Shown: positions 48,259-51,846 of the stretch, piece by piece
How the letters are laid out: each line of letters starts with the position of its first letter
Numbering within the stretch: the first letter of the stretch is position 1
From: Puniceicoccales bacterium
GTDB taxonomy: Bacteria; Verrucomicrobiota; Verrucomicrobiia; Opitutales; UBA953
DNA length: 51,846 nucleotides
Direction of reading: 5' to 3'
NCBI GenBank assembly: GCA_031273045.1
Contig: JAISSQ010000143.1
Location: 1 to 51,846, forward strand
The notes under the pieces: model-generated
Told to the model about the DNA's origin: nothing
Databases searched by the model: none
What the model saw: only the letters and a program-made list of their open reading frames with translations
Made by a program: the position numbers and the translations under genes

Positions 48259-49157
48259 ACGCGCAAACTCATGAGCGCGCGCTGGGCGCGTTTCTCGGCC
48301 TCGCCGTCGGCGACGCGCTTGGCGCGCCGGCGGAGTTCCTGCTGCCGCACGAAATTCGCTTCGAGCACAAGGGACCGCTGCGCGAGATGACCGGCGGCGG
48401 CTGGCTGCGGCTCAAGCCCGGACAGGTCACCGACGACACGCAGATGGCGCTCGCCGTCGGTTCCGCGATGCTCGCCGCCGGCGGTTGGGATTTGCGGGGC
48501 GTCGCCGACGCTTTTGCGGCTTGGCTGCGTTCGCGTCCGGTGGATGTCGGGAACACCTGCCGGCGCGGCATTCAGCGCTACCTGCAACTCGGCACGCTTG
48601 AGGCGCCGGAGGCGCGCGAGGACGGCGGCAACGGCGCGCTCATGCGCCAACTGCCGGTGGCGTTGGGGACGCCGTTCGGGGACGACGCCGAGTTCGCGCG
48701 GCGAGCCGTCGCACAGGCGCGGCTCACGCACGGGCACGTGTTTTCGGACGCCGCGAACGTCGCCCTCGGCCGCATGACGCGCGTCCTGCTCGCCGGTGGT
48801 TCGCGGGCGGACTGTCGCGCCGTTGCCGACGCGCTCACCGCCGCCCATCCCGCGTTCCGCTTCGAGCCGTGGCCCGGGCGCACGAGCGGCTATGTGGTGG
48901 ACACCATGCAGACCGTGCTCGACGTGTTTTTCAACGCGCACGATTTCGAGACCGCGCTCGTCGAGGCGGTCAATCGCGGCGGCGACGCCGACACAATTGG
49001 CGCGCTGACGGGGCAACTAGCCGGCGCGTTCTGGGGTGCCGCCGGCATTCCCGAACGGTGGCTCGCGCGGCTTGAACCGAAAATCAAAGCGCAAATCACG
49101 GCGCAGACGGACGGTTTGCTCGCGCTGGCGTTTCCGTCACCGGCGGCGGCGGCGTAA
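48255..49157 (+). CDS. ADP-ribosylglycohydrolase (DraG/ARH family)
   Basis: 300 residues. It is expected to remove ADP-ribose from modified proteins or other acceptors using a binuclear metal site. Motifs: [13 protein letters not shown] (16-28), [10 protein letters not shown] (58-67), [13 protein letters not shown] (122-134) and [14 protein letters not shown] (240-253), together the metal-binding set of the family. Length is typical. The ATG overlaps the ligA stop (ATGA), which suggests translational coupling with an NAD+-consuming enzyme. A strong hairpin follows 54 bp after its stop. The acceptor cannot be told from sequence. Confidence 0.9.
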   Translation: MNAQTHERALGAFLGLAVGDALGAPAEFLLPHEIRFEHKGPLREMTGGGWLRLKPGQVTDDTQMALAVGSAMLAAGGWDLRGVADAFAAWLRSRPVDVGNTCRRGIQRYLQLGTLEAPEAREDGGNGALMRQLPVALGTPFGDDAEFARRAVAQARLTHGHVFSDAANVALGRMTRVLLAGGSRADCRAVADALTAAHPAFRFEPWPGRTSGYVVDTMQTVLDVFFNAHDFETALVEAVNRGGDADTIGALTGQLAGAFWGAAGIPERWLARLEPKIKAQITAQTDGLLALAFPSPAAAA

Positions 49158-49211
49158 GCGGCGTTACCGGCGGCGCGTTGAACGGTTCCGGCGGGCGGGG
49201 CGTTTGAACGC

Positions 49212-49243
49212 AAAAGACCCGCCCTCGTTGGGGCGGGTCTTTT
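49212..49243. terminator. Bidirectional intrinsic terminator
   Basis: Perfect 13-bp inverted repeat AAAAGACCCGCCC / GGGCGGGTCTTTT with a 6-nt loop. The flanking A and T runs allow it to end the ligA/ADP-ribosylglycohydrolase transcript on one strand and the tRNA transcript on the other. Confidence 0.85.
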
Positions 49244-49249
49244 CTCCAA

Positions 49250-49327
49250 TGGTCGGGCCGAGAGGATTCGAACCTCCGACCTCTTCGTCCCGAACGAAGC
49301 GCGCTAGCCAGACTGCGCTACGGCCCG
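49250..49327 (-). tRNA. tRNA-Pro (anticodon CGG)
   Basis: 75 nt plus an encoded CCA at the 3' end (TGG at 49250-49252 on the plus strand). The acceptor stem CGGGCCG pairs with CGGCCCG, with discriminator A. The anticodon arm CTTCG-TTCGGGA-CGAAG gives CGG, reading CCG codons. The T-arm loop is TTCGAAT. All stems pair with standard spacing. Confidence 0.95.
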
Positions 49328-49345
49328 AAAATTGGAAGGACGCGA

Positions 49346-49373
49346 GTGATAGCGGACGGCGGCACCGAGACAA
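49346..49373 (-). promoter_or_regulatory. Possible promoter of tRNA-Pro
   Basis: On the minus strand, TTGTCT (49373-49368) and TATCAC (49351-49346) are separated by 16 bp, and the tRNA 5' end lies 18 bp beyond the -10 box. This is a reasonable sigma-70-type pair; it is judged by eye only. Confidence 0.45.
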
Positions 49374-49409
49374 GCATTTCTTTCAGGCGACCACGCCGGC
49401 GGGGCTTGC

Positions 49410-49450
49410 CCACTGGCCACTGGCCACTGGCCACTGACCACTGACCACTA
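49410..49450. repeat. Heptamer tandem repeat (CCACTGG/CCACTGA)
   Basis: Three CCACTGG units, two CCACTGA units and a partial CCACTA. The last partial unit supplies the stop codon of the minus-strand GYF-domain gene, so the array lies at the exact 3' end of that gene. Confidence 0.8.
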
Positions 49451-50332
49451 CTCCCCTCGCAGGCGAACGGTGGCGACGGTGCCGTCGAGCGTGAGCGCGC
49501 CGGCGAAGAGTTTGGAGAGGGTCTCGCGCGCTTCGCGCGACCAGCGGAGCGTGTTGACGGAGGTTGTCGCCGGCGGTGCGGGAACCGGGTCGAAGGCGGC
49601 GGCGCGCGCGCTCGGCGCGATGACGCCGAGGCGTTCGGCTTCGGGGCGGGGCAGGGGGGCGATGGTCATGCGGCTGCCGATGTCGAGCGGTGCCCAAGGC
49701 AGGTTCCAGCGGGCGATTTTCGTCCAGACGGGCGAGTCCGGCGGTGCCGCCATGCGTCCGTTCTCGAAGAGCGCGCCGCCGGCGGTGGCCCAGCGTTTGC
49801 GCCAGTTGCGATTGCTTTTGCTCTCGGCGGTGCGGACGAGTTCGGCGGCGGGATGGGCGTCGAGGAAGCCGGGCTCGTCCCAGCGCGCATGCTCGCTGCG
49901 CGCCTTCGCGAACGCGCGCAGCATGGTGTGGAGCATGTTCCAGAAGGAGGTGCCGGTGATGTCGGTTTGGCGCTCGGTCTCGCCGGAGGTTTTCGCGGCG
50001 GCACCGGCGGTGCCGGCGGCGAGTTGGCGCATGGCGACGACGTAGGAGTCGGTTTCGAGCAGGGGCGCGTTTTGGAGCGCGGCGGCGGCGAGCGGGGCGG
50101 CGTCGAGCGCGAGACCGCCGCGTTCGGTGAAGAAGAGCACGCGCAGAGCGAACGCGAGCAGCGCGCTGTTGCTGTCGAACGGGAGTGCCTTGGCGAGGGG
50201 GCGCCAGTGCGTGCCGCCGTCCTCGCAGACGAGCGTTTCCACGGCACCGTCGAGGGCGAGCAGCAGCCCCTCCTCGTCGAAGGGACCGACCAATTTGTTC
50301 TCTGCGTCGAGATGATACCAGCGAGCGTCCAT
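49448..50332 (-). CDS. GYF-domain protein of unknown function
   Basis: 294 residues. Residues 1-50 match the GYF_2-type domain: RWYHLDAENKLVGPFDEEGL, then LVCEDGGTHWRPL, the usual W-Y, G-P-F and W-x-P-L positions. The rest (FWNMLHTMLRAFAKAR, NRNWRKRWATAGGALF, LDIGSRMTIAPLPRPE) is not recognised. No signal peptide or membrane helix is seen, so it is probably cytoplasmic. GYF domains of this type usually bind peptides. It diverges from the CstA gene with 127 bp between them. Confidence 0.75.
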   Translation of the reverse strand: MDARWYHLDAENKLVGPFDEEGLLLALDGAVETLVCEDGGTHWRPLAKALPFDSNSALLAFALRVLFFTERGGLALDAAPLAAAALQNAPLLETDSYVVAMRQLAAGTAGAAAKTSGETERQTDITGTSFWNMLHTMLRAFAKARSEHARWDEPGFLDAHPAAELVRTAESKSNRNWRKRWATAGGALFENGRMAAPPDSPVWTKIARWNLPWAPLDIGSRMTIAPLPRPEAERLGVIAPSARAAAFDPVPAPPATTSVNTLRWSREARETLSKLFAGALTLDGTVATVRLRGE

Positions 50333-50443
50333 GACGGGGACGCATGGAAATGTGCCGCCGGCGCAAGTCAGCGGAAAACTTCTTCGCTTGCCGCGCCCCG
50401 CGTCCCGCGCCCGTTTCCTTCCGCCGCCGGTGTTGCCGGCGTT

Positions 50444-50449
50444 GGAGGT
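50444..50449 (+). promoter_or_regulatory. Shine-Dalgarno GGAGGT deciding the cstA start
   Basis: GGAGGT ends 10 bp before an in-frame GTG at 50460 and 22 bp before the ATG at 50472. The spacing favours GTG as the start. It is one of the few strong ribosome-binding sites in the window. Confidence 0.55.
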
Positions 50450-50459
50450 GGTGGCTACC

Positions 50460-51846
50460 GTGGCGCGTCGTATGTTTTCCTTTTGCGCCGCACTCGCCGC
50501 CTTGTTGCTCGGATACCTGCTCTACGGGCGGTTCCTCGCGCGGCATCTCGGCGTGGACGCCGCGCGGAAGACGCCGGCACTCGTCCGTCCCGACGGCGTT
50601 GACTACGTGCCGCTCGCGCCGTGGCGGGTGTTCATGATTCAGTTCCTGAACATCGCCGGGCTGGGGCCGATTTTCGGCGCGATTATGGGCGCGAAGTTTG
50701 GAAGCGCATCGTTCCTGTGGATTGTGTTCGGGTGCGTGTTCGGCGGCGCGGTGCACGACTTCGTCGCCGGCATGGCGTCGTTGCGGCGCGACGGCGTTTC
50801 GTTGCCCGAAATACACGGCGAGGCACTCGGCGGCGTCGTCAAGAACGTGATGCGCGGCTTTACGGTGTTGGTGATGGTGCTCGCCGGCGTCGTGTTTGTC
50901 GCGAACCCAGCGCAAATGCTCGCGGCGAAAATGCCCGTTACCGGCACCGCCGGTGACGCCGCCGGCGGCTTGCTCGCCGCGCTGCCGGCGAACTTCTGGT
51001 TCCTGTTCTGGCTCGTCGCAATCTTCGCCTACTACGTGGCGGCGACGTTGCTGCCGGTGGACAAAATCATCGGCAAAATCTACCCGCTGTTCGCGTTCGC
51101 GCTGCTGTTCATGGGCGCGGCGCTGCTGGTCGTGATTGTCGCGACGCAGCCGCCGTTGCCGGAACTCTGGGACGGTTTGCAGAACCGCCACCCCGCCGGT
51201 GCCGGCGGTGAAGTGCCGCCGCTCTTCCCGATGATGTTCATCTCAATCGCGTGCGGCGCGGTCAGCGGCTTTCACGCGACGCAGTCGCCGATGATGGCGC
51301 GGTGTCTGACGAGCGAACGCTACGCGCGGCCGGTGTTCTACGGCGCGATGATTGCCGAGGGCGTCGTCGCGCTCGTCTGGGCGGCGGCGGCGACGGTTTT
51401 CTATCACGACCCCGCGTTCGCCGGCGGCGGTGCCGGTGGTGCCGGTGAAATTATGAGCACGGCGCCGGGCGTCGTCGTTGACCGCGTGACCACCGGCTGG
51501 TTGGGCGTCGCCGGCAGCGCGTTGGCGTTTCTGGGCGTCATCGCCGCCCCAATCACATCCGGCGACACCGCGTTCCGCTCCGCCCGTCTGACCATCGCGG
51601 ACTTCCTGAAACTCGACCAGCGCGGTGTCCGCAACCGTCTGCTCATCACCGTCCCGCTCTTCGCCGGCGCACTCGCGCTGCTGCTCTACATGCTCGCCGA
51701 CAAGGGCGGCTTTGAGGTCATCTGGCGCTACTTCGGCTGGGCGAACCAAGTGCTCGCGACGGTCACGCTCTGGGCGGTCAGCGTGCTGCTCGCTCGGCGC
51801 GGCAAATGCTATTGGCTGACGCTGCTGCCGGCGGCGTTCATGACCG
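50460..51846 (+). CDS. cstA: CstA-family (carbon starvation) transporter, 3' end cut by window
   Basis: 462 residues are visible, open to the window edge. It is a multi-helix inner-membrane protein of the CstA family, known to import peptides or pyruvate. It starts GTG-GCG-CGT-CGT, then MFSFCAALAALLLGYLLYG. Family motifs: VDYVPLAPWRVFMIQF, NIAGLGPIFGAIMGAKFG, GGAVHDFVAGMASLRRDG, PLFPMMFISIACGAVSGFHATQSPMMARC and the GWANQVLA segment near the end. Spacing fits the shorter (about 480-aa) CstA group rather than the 700-aa E. coli type. A Gly-rich insert lies at residues 321-330. Substrate is not predictable. Confidence 0.88.
   Translation, partial: MARRMFSFCAALAALLLGYLLYGRFLARHLGVDAARKTPALVRPDGVDYVPLAPWRVFMIQFLNIAGLGPIFGAIMGAKFGSASFLWIVFGCVFGGAVHDFVAGMASLRRDGVSLPEIHGEALGGVVKNVMRGFTVLVMVLAGVVFVANPAQMLAAKMPVTGTAGDAAGGLLAALPANFWFLFWLVAIFAYYVAATLLPVDKIIGKIYPLFAFALLFMGAALLVVIVATQPPLPELWDGLQNRHPAGAGGEVPPLFPMMFISIACGAVSGFHATQSPMMARCLTSERYARPVFYGAMIAEGVVALVWAAAATVFYHDPAFAGGGAGGAGEIMSTAPGVVVDRVTTGWLGVAGSALAFLGVIAAPITSGDTAFRSARLTIADFLKLDQRGVRNRLLITVPLFAGALALLLYMLADKGGFEVIWRYFGWANQVLATVTLWAVSVLLARRGKCYWLTLLPAAFMT

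Overview
The window is very GC-rich DNA from a Gram-negative bacterium. It carries lpxB (lipid A synthesis), a giant type V autotransporter, an F1Fo-ATPase subunit c of a type common in the PVC group, and a Tat-exported Gfo/Idh/MocA oxidoreductase. Together these suggest a member of Verrucomicrobiota, perhaps close to Opitutales. The assignment is inferred from gene content, not from a search. Most gene starts have no clear Shine-Dalgarno sequence and follow C-rich leaders.

Layout. 1-990 appears non-coding: two copies of a composite inverted-repeat element, a 14-bp tandem array, a nested palindrome that can fold like a cloverleaf, a 57-bp-period direct repeat and a polypyrimidine leader. 991-32523 is one uninterrupted 10,510-codon gene for an autotransporter adhesin: an N-terminal export signal, about forty passenger-associated repeats, several long internal duplications, and a C-terminal beta-barrel ending in Phe. 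32524-33190 is again non-coding and holds a polypurine tract, three more copies of the composite element and a 15-bp tandem array. The giant gene is therefore bracketed by the same dispersed repeat families.

From 33191 the region is ordinary chromosome. On the plus strand come a Tat-exported oxidoreductase, a polyprenyl diphosphate synthase and a 44-residue membrane peptide. On the minus strand come atpE and atpF, followed by a HAD-type hydrolase of the polysaccharide-associated kind; no other ATPase subunit lies here. A plus-strand gene then encodes an unusual three-part protein: a periplasmic alpha/beta-hydrolase fold, a DedA/VTT membrane domain and an ATP-grasp domain. Next is the minus-strand pair thiL-lpxB, diverging from a cupin-like lipoprotein. 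LigA overlaps an ADP-ribosylglycohydrolase gene by ATGA. A terminator, tRNA-Pro(CGG), a GYF-domain protein and a CstA-type transporter cut by the window end complete the stretch.

Two themes stand out. First, several genes concern the envelope: autotransporter, lipid A, polyprenyl carrier, DedA fusion, exported oxidoreductase and lipoprotein. Second, low-complexity DNA (GCCGGC/ACCGGC hexamers, GGGAGC runs, CCCTTATCCC/TTTGCCC runs) lies both between genes and, in frame, inside loops of housekeeping proteins such as LigA. LigA here also lacks the four zinc-finger cysteines usual for the family. I see no CRISPR array, prophage, transposase gene or rRNA.
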